Below, piece by piece: positions 1-8,989 of a stretch of DNA of 64,000 nucleotides. Positions within the stretch are counted from its first letter, which is position 1; the number at the start of each line of letters is the position of its first letter. The notes beneath the pieces were generated by a model. It was given only the letters and a program-made list of their open reading frames with translations, did not search any database and was not told the origin of the DNA. This DNA comes from Piezodorus guildinii (Eukaryota > Arthropoda > Insecta > Hemiptera > Pentatomidae): positions 101,067,616-101,131,615 of the forward strand of contig CM041294.1 of assembly GCA_023052935.1 (NCBI GenBank), written 5' to 3'. A program made the position numbers and the translations under genes.

Positions 1-446
1 TTAACAATAATAATGGAATTACTAGCTTAACTACTAAACAGTATACATATAAAATGAGGTATTCCTAACGAATAAACTACTTACAATCGGCTAGACTTAT
101 TCTAAGACTTACAACTATAAATTATATATAAACTACAGTCTTCTAATTTCCCACCGACCGGTTATCACAATACTGACACACAGTTTCACTACACTGTCAC
201 ACTGTCACGAACGGTTCACTGTCACTGTTCACTGATACATCACAGATGCTTGTTGAGCCGGATTAAGACTGACTCACCTAGGCTCAGGGGACCGCTATTT
301 GTACCACCGCCGAATCTTCTAGACCCGGGCGCAGGTAGGGTGGTGGGCCTTTCCAGGCACTTCGAGGACTGTCCAGGTCCAGAAGTCTCTAGCCTCATCT
401 AGGCCCCTCCAGGCGTGGTCCACCCGTCATTGTCTTGACCGTAGCA
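1..446 (-). repeat. 3' LTR of the gypsy element (partial, cut by window start)
   Basis: Bases 1-446 match 6037-6482 at a constant offset of 6036, with no difference seen. The LTR ends at CCGTAGCA (439-446), followed internally by the polypurine tract. The first 105 bases of the LTR precede the window. Bases 187-235 hold short reiterations of CACTGTCA/TTCACTG. The polyprotein stop codon (TGA, 427-429 on the minus strand) lies inside this LTR. Confidence 0.95.
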
Positions 447-3400
447 CTACCCCCTCCTTAGACGTGCTCTGCCCCAGAGCACAGATTGCAGAAGCTGAGC
501 GATGCTGATCTTCCTCCGATGTAGGTGTTTTGTCTTTCCAGGGGTTGAACGTGCATACCATTATGATGACTCCAGAGTTGGCGAACGTCTCTTCTACAAT
601 GTTCCTGACAATCCTCCACTCCAGGCCATCGTATCCACAACCCAACTTCGGGATGGCGAGCTTGGTGACACGCAGTTCCAGAAGCTTTCTCCGCAGGTCG
701 TCAAGACTCCGGCGCAGTGTGTCGTATGTCGGCTTCTGCTCTGATGAACTCTTGGTAACCAAGTAAAACAGGTGCCGGCCTTCATGCTCTTGATGGAGAG
801 TCTTCCCAACTCTTGGTCCCTGGCGTTCCAGCTCTTCAATTCCAGCGAACTTCTTCCTGAAGACCGTCGCAATCCCCCGGGAATTCCTCAGATGTTCGGC
901 GACACAGTGTGCTAGAGCATAGTCTACCGGTAACGAGAATATATCTCTGTAAACTGTCTGCGTTACCCTACGGGAGTCTGGCGCCTTAGGATGGGGAGTT
1001 AGGTCCTTGTCGGTGAGGTTCCTCACTTGCTGTTCCTCTGTAGGGCCATGGTTTCCCTTGTATGGAGCCAATCGGTTGAAATGGACTACCTTGGGTTTTC
1101 CTTTGGGCTGCTTCCTGATCCTATAGATGACATCATTGATCCTCTTGATGACCTCATACGGTCCGTCCCAGGAGTTTTGAAGTTTCGGTGAGTAGCCTTG
1201 CCTTCTTCGAGGATCGTGTAGCCAGACCAAGTCTCCAGGTTGGAAGCCACCTTTCTCTGCCTTGATGTCATAACGCTCCTTCATTCTGTCACTTGCTCCC
1301 TGGATGTTTGTGCGAACCTTCTCGTGAATAGTGTTCATTCGCTTCCGTAGGTTCGTGACGTAGTCTTCTCCGGCGACCTCCTCATCAGGCTTGAAACCGA
1401 ATTTCAGATCGCAAGGCAAGCGTAGTTCTCTGCCGAACACGACATTGGCGGGGGTCTGCCCTGTCGTTTCATTAACTGAACTACGATAGGCTAGCAGGAA
1501 CAGATGAAGATATTGGTCCCAGTCTCGCTGATGGTCAGAAACTACCTTGGCCAAATATCGACCCATCGTCCTGTTCATGCGCTCTACCATGCCATCGGAC
1601 TGAGGGTGAAGAGGCGTCGTTCTGGTCTTCCGTATTCCTAGAGCCTCGCACATCCTGGTGAAGACTGCCGACTCAAAGTTTCTTCCTTGGTCAGCATGAA
1701 GTTCCATGGGCACCCCAAACCGACTGACGAGCTGCTTCACGAGAACATCTGCAACCGTGGCGGCCTCCTGATTCGGAAGGGCGTAAGCTTCCACCCACTT
1801 TGAAAAATAGTCCATGGCCACGAGAATATATCGGTTGCCATTATCTGTCACAGGAAAAGGGCCAGCGATGTCTACCGCTATTCTCTCGAATGGTGCTCCT
1901 ACGTTGTATTTCTTCATAGGTGCCTTCTTTTTCCTTATCGGTCCATTAGAGGCGGCACAAGTTGCACACCGCCGGCACCAATCTAACACATCGTCCTTGA
2001 GGTTTGCCCAGTAAAAGCGTTCACGAACCTTTTCTAATGTCCGGTGAACTCCAAGGTGGCCACCAGATGCTCCATCATGTAATTCCCTCAGTACTTCGGG
2101 CACTTTAATCTTTGGTACGATGAGCTGTAGTCTCCGCTGATCTCCCTCTGTGTTCTCCAATGCTCGTTTCAGCAGACCTTTGTCCAGTAGAATGGAGTTC
2201 CATTGAGCCCAATAGGTTTTTATATTTTTCGACATTGGAGCAACATCCTGCCAGCTTGGTCTCCTTTGGCCTGATAGCTTCCATTCCCTTATTTGTTTCA
2301 AGTCCGGGTCCTCGTCCTGTTCCTTTGCCAGTTGTGTGTCCTGCCAACCGTCGGTAACGACCGTAGTCCGCAACACTGTTGCTTGCTTTTCTTCTTGTCG
2401 AGAACAATGCTTGCATTCTCCGTCACAGGGTCTCCTTGAGAGCGCATCCGCATTCCGGTGACTCGTTCCAGAACGATGAGCAGATTCGAAGTCATATTCC
2501 TGAAGGCGCTCGATCCACCGTGCAACTTGTCCCTCCGGTGACTTGAATCGCAGCAGCCACATTAGAGCTGCGTGGTCCGTTCTCAGTAGAAATCTTCTTC
2601 CATACAGGTATTTATGAAAGTGCTCTATGGACTTAACCACTGCCAGAAGCTCTTTCCTTGTGACACAGTAGTTGCGTTCTGGAGCTGACAGTGCTTTGCT
2701 GAAGTACCCAATAACCTTTTCTTCCCCGTCTTGGAGTTGGGAAAGGACGCTTCCAATAGCAGTGTTGCTGGCATCTGTGTCAAGAATGAACTTGCCCTCG
2801 GGACGTGGATAGCTTAGAATAGGCGCACTACTCAATTTCTTCTTTAACTCCTCAAATGAAGCCTGACACTCGCGATCCCAAAGGAAAGTCCGTTTTTCCT
2901 CAGTGAGCCTGGTAAGAGGTTTTGCGATGTTGGCGAATCCTTTCACGTACCTCCTGTAGTAGGTGCAGAGCCCGAGGAAACTTCTCACTTGGTGCTTATC
3001 TCGAGGTGCTGGCCAATTGGTGATCGCTGTAATCTTCTCTGGGTCAACAGCAACTCCGTTGTCTGATACAACATGCCCCAGGTAGTTGACTTGCCTTCGG
3101 AAGAGATTGCACTTCTTCGGGTTCAGTTTTAGATTAGCTGCACGCAGCCGTTCGAAGACCCGCTCCAGATTCTCCAGATGGTGAGTGAAGGATTTTCCCA
3201 GTACAATGATGTCGTCCAAGTAAACCAGGCATATCTCCCAAGAAAGGCCTCTTAAGACGCTTTCCATCAGCCTCTCGAACGTTGCAGGTGCATTGCAAAG
3301 CCCGAATGGCATTACCGTAAATTGCCAGAGGCCAGTGCCGATTGAAAATGCCGTCTTCTCCTTATCTTCCGGTGCCAATCCAACCTGCCAATATCCACTG

Positions 3401-5847
3401 CGGAGATCCAAGGTAGAAAATAGTTTGCAACCCTCTAGTGTGTCCAGCGTGTCGTCAATCCTTGGGAGTGGGTAACTGTCCTTCTTCGTGGCGTTGTTCA
3501 AAAGACGGTAATCTACGCAGAATCTTGTCGTCCCATCTTTCTTTTTCACCAGTACGACAGGAGACATCCATGGGCTACTCGAGGGCTCGATGACACCATC
3601 ATTCGCCATATCCTTAATAATCTCCTCGGCATCCTTTCGTTTAGCTAGCGGCAGCCTCCTCGGGATCTGTCGGATGGGCTTTGTATCCCCGGTGTCAATT
3701 TTGTGCTGGACGATGTTCGTTCTACCCCGTGGTCCTGAACTGATCTCGAAAACGTCCTGCCATCGGGTAATCAATCTCTTCACGATTTCGCTCTGTTCAG
3801 GCGAAAGTTCTCTGCATGATTCCTCCACGAATCCTTTTAATTCTTCGGGTAGTCCTCGTTGCTCGGTGGGGTTGCGTTGTAGCTGTCGGACTACTGAGGT
3901 AGCGGCCGTACATTCTCCGACTGGTGTTCCTCTCTTTAGTGTCACCGGGAAGCTGTTCAGATTCATCAGTCGGATTGGGGTGGTATGTCCGACCTTGATG
4001 AGAGACCTTGCAACCAGAACACCGCGTCCGACTTCCTGCTCCTCGTGCTTCCCAGGTTCAAGTAGAAGACATTGACCCTCCGGTAGTCGTCCATTGATCG
4101 TCCCATGCGTCAGAATTTGACTCCGTGCAGGTAAAGTGGTGTCTTCTAGTAGGAGTACTCGTGCATAGAGGTCCTTTCCCTGCCGAAGGATGACCTCTTC
4201 GTCTCCCAGCGTCATCACACCTCTCGACATGTCCAGCTTGATCCCGTATTTGATCATCAAGTCCATGCCGAAGATGACTTCCTCGTCTATTTTCGCCACG
4301 AGAACGCGGTGCTCTAGACGTTGGCCCCCGATGAAGAAAGTGGCAACTGTCTCCCCGTAGACCTCGGCTGGCTGTCCTGTGGCTGTCCGTAACGCCCAAG
4401 TGGTAGGTGATATCTTCTTAGCGTTAACTGCCTTCGGGTTCAGTATTGTCATGGTTGCGCCGGTATCCAGCAGAAAACTCCGCAGCTGCCCGTTCACCAT
4501 TCCATCCACATAAAAACTATTTGTCTTGCTCCCTATTGTCGCGATTCTCACGGCGACCCTGGGGCCTTCGATGCTACGGGTTGACAGTTGCCCCTTCCCA
4601 TCAACCCTCCTTAGTTTTCCTGTGGCTTTTTCCGGCTTCCTGGTAGGACACTTGCTTCTGGGGTGTCCAAGTTGACCGCAGCTCCAACAGCGTATCTCCT
4701 TTTTGCGGGTCCTGAGGGCTTCTAAAACCTTTGCTACTATGTCCTCGATGGTGGGGGCCGCGTTAGGCTCCGCTTCTGCCGCTCGAACTCGTGCATGTCC
4801 ACGGACTGACTGCCTGACAGCCTCGAATTCCATGGCCTGCGACAATGCATCGCCCAAAGTTTTAGGGCGTGCGAGTTTCACTGCCTGTTGGGTTTCCGGG
4901 TCTCGAAGTCCATCCAGGAATTTGTCGATAGCCAAGCTCTCGTAGACGTCGTCGGTGACCGTTGGGTAGGCATTCCTCACTAGCCGGGCGATATCTGCTT
5001 CAAATTCCTGCAGCGTCTCGTTGGTCTTCTGGACCCTGTTCTTTAACTGGGAACGGTATAGTTGGTCCATGTGGCGATGGCCGAAACGCATCTCCAGTCT
5101 TTTCATCAGCTCACCGTAGTTGCACCGCTCCGACATGGGCATCCCCTGTAGCACTCCTAAGGCGTCTCCACGCAAGGCTAGGCACAACGCTGATGCTTGC
5201 GTCTCCTTTGACCACCCGTGGATCGAAGCTGCTGTCTCGAAGAGAGTCATGTAGTCCTCCCACGGCGTCTTCTCGTCGAACAATGGGATGGTGTTGTGCG
5301 TTGGTGGCATCCCAGCATTGGCGGAGGGAATGGTGTTGTGAGGGCTTCTCTCAGAGGGTTGGTCGGTGTCGATTGTCGGTGGGTTGCTCATACGTTCTTC
5401 TAGAGCTTCTATTCTTACCCTAAGTTCATTTTCTACTGAATCGACTTTTTCTCCTAATCTAGATTCTACATCAGCTAACTTATTGTCTACACTTTCCATT
5501 AACTTAGTTTCTAAATTGCCTAACTTAGCCTCCAATGTATTTTTCACAGTACTTAACTCATTACCTAACTTCTTTTCTACATTACCTAACTCATTTCCTA
5601 ACTTCTTTTCTACATTACCTAACTCATTTTTAACAGTACCTAATTCAGTTTTAAAAGTTGCAGACAACTTACTGAAATCATTTTCAAATGTAATCTCCTC
5701 TGGATTTTCCCCGGAATCAACAAAAAATTGGCGCAAGCGTTGTTGCAGTACTGATTTCGTTCCGGAAGTATCCAGATCTCGTTCTTCTAACTCCCGTCTT
5801 AAGTCTGCAACTTTTAAATCATTCAGTCTAACACTCTGAGAAGTCAT
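427..5847 (-). CDS. Gag-Pol-macro domain polyprotein (1806 aa)
   Basis: Retrotransposon polyprotein. Numbering is from the ATG at 5847, in good context (GGAAAATGA); an in-frame GTG nine bases upstream is not a credible eukaryotic start. Seen in order: SAP-like motif (about 8-42); coiled coil with repeated LGNVEKK units (68-152); gag (about 185-350); CX2CX4HX4C knuckle (C387, C390, H395, C400); protease DTGA (461-464); reverse transcriptase with D814 and YLDD (876-879); RNase H (D1025, E1066, D1091); integrase HHCC zinc finger (H1257, H1264, C1294, C1297) and D1326, D1386, E1422, spaced D-D-35-E; GPY module (1562-1564); macro domain (1632-1767); 39-residue tail ending inside the 3' LTR. No stop or frameshift separates gag from pol. 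All catalytic motifs are intact, so the copy may be active. The processing sites are not identifiable by eye. Confidence 0.96.
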   Translation of the reverse strand: MTSQSVRLNDLKVADLRRELEERDLDTSGTKSVLQQRLRQFFVDSGENPEEITFENDFSKLSATFKTELGTVKNELGNVEKKLGNELGNVEKKLGNELSTVKNTLEAKLGNLETKLMESVDNKLADVESRLGEKVDSVENELRVRIEALEERMSNPPTIDTDQPSERSPHNTIPSANAGMPPTHNTIPLFDEKTPWEDYMTLFETAASIHGWSKETQASALCLALRGDALGVLQGMPMSERCNYGELMKRLEMRFGHRHMDQLYRSQLKNRVQKTNETLQEFEADIARLVRNAYPTVTDDVYESLAIDKFLDGLRDPETQQAVKLARPKTLGDALSQAMEFEAVRQSVRGHARVRAAEAEPNAAPTIEDIVAKVLEALRTRKKEIRCWSCGQLGHPRSKCPTRKPEKATGKLRRVDGKGQLSTRSIEGPRVAVRIATIGSKTNSFYVDGMVNGQLRSFLLDTGATMTILNPKAVNAKKISPTTWALRTATGQPAEVYGETVATFFIGGQRLEHRVLVAKIDEEVIFGMDLMIKYGIKLDMSRGVMTLGDEEVILRQGKDLYARVLLLEDTTLPARSQILTHGTINGRLPEGQCLLLEPGKHEEQEVGRGVLVARSLIKVGHTTPIRLMNLNSFPVTLKRGTPVGECTAATSVVRQLQRNPTEQRGLPEELKGFVEESCRELSPEQSEIVKRLITRWQDVFEISSGPRGRTNIVQHKIDTGDTKPIRQIPRRLPLAKRKDAEEIIKDMANDGVIEPSSSPWMSPVVLVKKKDGTTRFCVDYRLLNNATKKDSYPLPRIDDTLDTLEGCKLFSTLDLRSGYWQVGLAPEDKEKTAFSIGTGLWQFTVMPFGLCNAPATFERLMESVLRGLSWEICLVYLDDIIVLGKSFTHHLENLERVFERLRAANLKLNPKKCNLFRRQVNYLGHVVSDNGVAVDPEKITAITNWPAPRDKHQVRSFLGLCTYYRRYVKGFANIAKPLTRLTEEKRTFLWDRECQASFEELKKKLSSAPILSYPRPEGKFILDTDASNTAIGSVLSQLQDGEEKVIGYFSKALSAPERNYCVTRKELLAVVKSIEHFHKYLYGRRFLLRTDHAALMWLLRFKSPEGQVARWIERLQEYDFESAHRSGTSHRNADALSRRPCDGECKHCSRQEEKQATVLRTTVVTDGWQDTQLAKEQDEDPDLKQIREWKLSGQRRPSWQDVAPMSKNIKTYWAQWNSILLDKGLLKRALENTEGDQRRLQLIVPKIKVPEVLRELHDGASGGHLGVHRTLEKVRERFYWANLKDDVLDWCRRCATCAASNGPIRKKKAPMKKYNVGAPFERIAVDIAGPFPVTDNGNRYILVAMDYFSKWVEAYALPNQEAATVADVLVKQLVSRFGVPMELHADQGRNFESAVFTRMCEALGIRKTRTTPLHPQSDGMVERMNRTMGRYLAKVVSDHQRDWDQYLHLFLLAYRSSVNETTGQTPANVVFGRELRLPCDLKFGFKPDEEVAGEDYVTNLRKRMNTIHEKVRTNIQGASDRMKERYDIKAEKGGFQPGDLVWLHDPRRRQGYSPKLQNSWDGPYEVIKRINDVIYRIRKQPKGKPKVVHFNRLAPYKGNHGPTEEQQVRNLTDKDLTPHPKAPDSRRVTQTVYRDIFSLPVDYALAHCVAEHLRNSRGIATVFRKKFAGIEELERQGPRVGKTLHQEHEGRHLFYLVTKSSSEQKPTYDTLRRSLDDLRRKLLELRVTKLAIPKLGCGYDGLEWRIVRNIVEETFANSGVIIMVCTFNPWKDKTPTSEEDQHRSASAICALGQSTSKEGVVLRSRQ
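447..458 (-). other. Polypurine tract (plus-strand primer)
   Basis: On the minus strand the bases just before the 3' LTR read AAGGAGGGGGTAG and then TGCTACGG, the LTR start. A purine-rich tract in this position primes plus-strand DNA synthesis in LTR retroelements. It is also coding, specifying Lys-Glu-Gly-Val near the end of the polyprotein. Confidence 0.8.
547..954 (-). other. TARG1/OARD1-like macro domain within the polyprotein
   Basis: Residues 1632-1767 align along their whole length with the small macrodomain ADP-ribose hydrolases of the TARG1/OARD1 (Poa1p-like) type. Visible signatures are DIFSLPVDYALAHCV, then RGIATVFRKKF, then FYLVTK...KPTYDTL, then IPKLGCGYDGLEW. The family catalytic Lys (human TARG1 Lys84) corresponds to Lys1699 (codon 751-753), and the catalytic Asp (Asp125) to Asp1740 (codon 628-630). 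Both are retained. Known family activity is removal of ADP-ribose from acidic side chains, deacetylation of O-acetyl-ADP-ribose and, in the related bacterial DarG, removal from DNA. The first loop differs: family-typical glycines before RGIA are replaced by Asn-Ser-Arg. Activity in this element is inferred, not shown. Confidence 0.88.
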
Positions 5848-5869
5848 TTTCCACACAGTAGCCCAATAA

Positions 5870-5902
5870 TTACAAAAACAAGAAAACCAAAATTATAACC
5901 AT
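5870..5902 (-). other. Short upstream ORF in the element leader (10 codons)
   Basis: The leader between the primer binding site and the polyprotein start contains an ATG at 5902 opening a 10-codon frame rich in Val, Ile, Leu and Phe that stops at TAA (5870-5872), before the main ATG at 5847. Whether it affects translation is unknown; it may be chance in A/T-rich leader sequence. Confidence 0.35.
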
Positions 5903-5910
5903 TTACAATG

Positions 5911-5928
5911 ATCCCACCGCTGCCACCA
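5911..5928 (-). promoter_or_regulatory. Primer binding site complementary to tRNA-Leu 3' end
   Basis: Three bases inside the 5' LTR edge, the minus strand reads TGGTGGCAGCGGTGGGAT. Its complement is the 3' end of a tRNA with acceptor GCTGCCA-CCA and T-arm ending ATCCCACC. I recognise this as metazoan tRNA-Leu (AAG/UAG type). The position matches the minus-strand priming site of an LTR retroelement. Confidence 0.8.
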
Positions 5929-5931
5929 AAT

Positions 5932-6482
5932 TGTTACGGGCTACGGGGTGTGCGAAATGAACTACTCCAGTTTACAAATTACAGATGTTTATTAAATACA
6001 GAAAACACAAATACAAAGGGATTACTAACCACTATATTAACAATAATAATGGAATTACTAGCTTAACTACTAAACAGTATACATATAAAATGAGGTATTC
6101 CTAACGAATAAACTACTTACAATCGGCTAGACTTATTCTAAGACTTACAACTATAAATTATATATAAACTACAGTCTTCTAATTTCCCACCGACCGGTTA
6201 TCACAATACTGACACACAGTTTCACTACACTGTCACACTGTCACGAACGGTTCACTGTCACTGTTCACTGATACATCACAGATGCTTGTTGAGCCGGATT
6301 AAGACTGACTCACCTAGGCTCAGGGGACCGCTATTTGTACCACCGCCGAATCTTCTAGACCCGGGCGCAGGTAGGGTGGTGGGCCTTTCCAGGCACTTCG
6401 AGGACTGTCCAGGTCCAGAAGTCTCTAGCCTCATCTAGGCCCCTCCAGGCGTGGTCCACCCGTCATTGTCTTGACCGTAGCA
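5932..6482 (-). repeat. 5' LTR of the gypsy element (551 bp, complete)
   Basis: Boundaries are TGTTACGG at 5932 and CCGTAGCA ending at 6482, forming short inverted repeats. The inner edge abuts the primer binding site. Bases 6037-6482 match 1-446. Reading on the minus strand, a TATATA-like stretch lies near 6160-6166, and an AATAAA (TTTATT at 5988-5993 on the plus strand) sits about 60 bases before the end. This suggests a U3-R-U5 layout with R roughly between 6135 and 5970; these sub-boundaries are inferred. Confidence 0.93.
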
Positions 6483-7415
6483 CTATAATTATGTTTATAT
6501 GTCGCTAGATAATCGTGTGTATGTACTTCAATCTCTTTCAAATGAACTTGTGACATTTCCCTATTAAAAAAACAACAAATACCTGCTGAATTCCGTATCG
6601 ACTTGACGTATATTACAGTTGTAAATTTATATTAATTATAACATAAAAAATAAATAGATAAAATAAAACGGAAAATAAGGTTACGTAACGAACAAGTAAC
6701 ACAAGAGTGAAGGCGTTAGCGAATGAGAAAAAAAATAGTAAAAGACCTTGCTGTTAGAATATAAATTTCCTCATTATTATTTAGCAATTATTTACATTTT
6801 TTTTTTAAACATCACAAAGCCACCGCTGCTGGTATTGTGTTGGTCTCTTTTTGTAATGCTAGGCTGCACTTAAAGGTTTTTAAAAACTAACTTATAAGTA
6901 ATTATCTTGAAAAGGTTTCTCAGTCCCTTCTTTTTTACCTTTAATTTTTTTATCAAGGTTAACAAACGGTAGGAGAATGGTAAAACAATTTCTTAAAGCC
7001 CTTGTAAACTATTTTTCTCCTGTCTTTTTTATAAACTCTGGTATTTTCTTTTAATATTTAGTATTAAAAATATACTAAATAGTAACTATTTATTACTTAT
7101 TTCAGATCTGTTTATTTATTTTCTATAACCTATTTATAAAATATATAGTAAGGGAAAGTATCTTATCCCATTTTGACAGAACTGCATGCTTTAATGTAGT
7201 TGTTGTTTTTTAAAATATATTTGATTATTACAGTGCTATAGCTAGAATAATAAATGAAAAATAATTGAGAGAGAGAAAGAAATCTCGAATCGAAGTACAT
7301 GATTTTGCTGCGTTACATTGATATACATTATACTGGATCAATTATGAAGACAATCATTATTAATTTTAAAAAATGGAAATCAATCATGATGAAACATAAA
7401 TATTTAAAAAAAAAA
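6483..7415. other. A+T-rich spacer, nothing recognised
   Basis: Flanking DNA right of the gypsy element. Homopolymer A/T runs and simple A+T sequence; no coding signal, RNA gene or repeat family recognised on either strand. Confidence 0.6.
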
Positions 7416-8166
7416 TCTGGTGCGGACAACACACGACTTTCACTTACCTCCATTTTTAAAATCAATGAAAGAATTTTCAAATACAGTAAGAGATAAAAAT
7501 ACGTGAAATTATTAAGGAATTAATTAAATTAAATTTCTATAGAAACATGTGTTTGATTAAAAAATCAATTATATTATTATCTAAAATAATCAGTTAGTTT
7601 TATGTTCATTTCATCACTCTCTATTCACTTTTAAAAGCTTGTGTATGAGATGATGATTTTTCTAAAATCCTTAGCTTTCCAACGGTATATCATACATGTA
7701 TATTACTGCTCTTATGTTCAAAAACGAAAAATTGCATTAAAAAAATATTTTTTCTGTTTTCTACTTTAGTTGGGTATCGAATTTATTCAATTTATATATT
7801 TACCAGTTTTTCATCAGCGTTAACAAGATAATCTAGTTATTATTATTGAATCTACAAAATTAAAGGTACTTTAGGGGAATAAAATTTAAAATATCGGCAT
7901 TTAAGCCCTGTCAGACCATTTTTATCTAAATAAAACCTACATGATATTAAAGCCCATTAAATTTTACATCGATATAGCGAGTTTAATCAAAATCGTCGGA
8001 ACCGTTTTTGAGAAAATCGAAAAAAGGTGCCTAAATGCATGGTATAAAGTGCCTCTTCTGGTAGGCTCATTTTGATGAAAAAAGTTTTGTCACGTCTCGG
8101 GCGAATAGTTGTCTTAAATATGAAATTTCAGTTTCATAGGACTTACCGTTTCCGCCCAGGAGTTAC

Positions 8167-8199
<33 letters not shown>

Positions 8200-8365
8200 A
8201 CACACAGACACACACACACACACACACACACACAGACCTTTTTGCGGGACTTGGTTATTTGGACTCAGGGGACCCTAAAACGTGTATTTCCGTTGAAAAC
8301 TGGAATTCGAAAATTTTCACGATCGCAATACTTCCCCTTACTATATATAGTAAGTGAAAGTAAAA
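7416..8365 (+). repeat. Dispersed repeat with 12-bp terminal inverted repeats, copy 1
   Basis: This copy is homologous in the same orientation to 55288-56003: shared start GTGCG.ACA.CA.ACGACTTT, shared middle (CATGATATTAAAGC, then CGATATAGCGAGTTTAAT) and shared end (CCTAAAACGTGTATTT, then TTTTCACGATC). ACTTTCACTTAC at 7436-7447 is exactly inverted as GTAAGTGAAAGT at 8350-8361, which suggests a non-autonomous DNA transposon. No transposase is seen. A (CA)n microsatellite (8165-8236) lies inside this copy but not in the other. No target duplication could be fixed, and homology reaches about 20 bases outside the left inverted repeat, so the true ends are uncertain. Confidence 0.6.
8165..8236. 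repeat. (CA)n microsatellite with CAGA interruptions
   Basis: About 70 bases of CA dinucleotides interrupted by three CAGA variants, embedded in the dispersed repeat. The pattern suggests expansion after insertion. Confidence 0.95.
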
Positions 8366-8619
8366 AATTATAGTGCAAGAGAGAACAACAGAATCATCCT
8401 TGCATATTTAATTTATTTAATTAATTCTTTATGATTTTAATTTCAATATAAGAACTATTTGATTTACCAAAATTATGTTCAGATTGTTAAAAAAACGAAT
8501 AAAAACGATACATTATGAATGTGAATGAAATAACTTTAATTATTGTTTCTTCGTCTTAATAAAAGTCGTACTTGGATTCCTCGAACTTGTCTGAAACGAC
8601 AAAAAACTGCTCGCAGATA

Positions 8620-8985
8620 CTGTCTGTTACAAAATTTACTTGACAAACCCTCAGAATTTCCCACCTAATACAATAAGAAATTTATATTATCATCATTAGG
8701 CCTACTTGGGGATTTGGGATTGAGCTATGGGAATCCATAATACCATCAAATTTCTCCCGCATCCAACCCTTGCAATCCAAAATCTTCCGATATATGCTAA
8801 ATGCCGCTTATTTTGTCACCAATAAAATTACCCATAAATACCTGACCATCCCATTAGCTGCAAACTTAACCCGAAATATATATACCTGCTTTAATTACAA
8901 ACTATCCGTCCGTTAAAACTCACTTGTCCGACATCTCACTTTTCCATCTATTCCTGATAATCCTAATTTAAATAAACACTGAAGT
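8620..8985 (+). pseudogene. Jockey-like LINE reverse transcriptase 3' fragment
   Basis: From 8683 the plus strand reads a 78-codon frame with the Jockey-type thumb pattern: YIIIIRPTWGFGIELW, then a Ser-Asn-Phe-Ser-Arg-Ile-Gln segment, then MLNAAYFVTNKITH. The same pattern occurs at 37190-37580, 56891-57376 and 63603-64000. Upstream residues FPPNTIRNLY are in another frame, so at least one indel has occurred. It is a dead, 5'-truncated copy and lacks the catalytic palm. Clade assignment is by motif memory only. Confidence 0.75.
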
Positions 8986-8989
8986 GCTA

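Larger units (their letters stand above)
1..6482 (-). mobile_element. Ty3/gypsy LTR retrotransposon with C-terminal macro domain, near-complete
   Basis: The element reads on the minus strand: 5' LTR (5932-6482), tRNA-Leu type primer binding site, short leader, one gag-pol-macro frame (427-5847), polypurine tract, 3' LTR (1-446, cut by the window edge). Domain order protease, reverse transcriptase, RNase H, integrase is that of Metaviridae (Ty3/gypsy). LTR ends are TG...CA with a 7/8 match inverted repeat (TGTTACGG / CCGTAGCA). The two LTRs agree with no indel over the 446 shared bases, and the frame has no stop, so insertion looks recent. The right flank is CTATAATT; the left flank is outside the window, so the target-site duplication cannot be verified. 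Confidence 0.97.

Noticed and set aside
3590..4075. Long plus-strand open frames across 458-5839
   Set aside because: They are antisense or shifted shadows of the retrotransposon polyprotein, with no motif of their own.
5848..5856. Starting the polyprotein at 5856
   Set aside because: That codon is GTG; the first in-frame ATG is at 5847 and has a better context.
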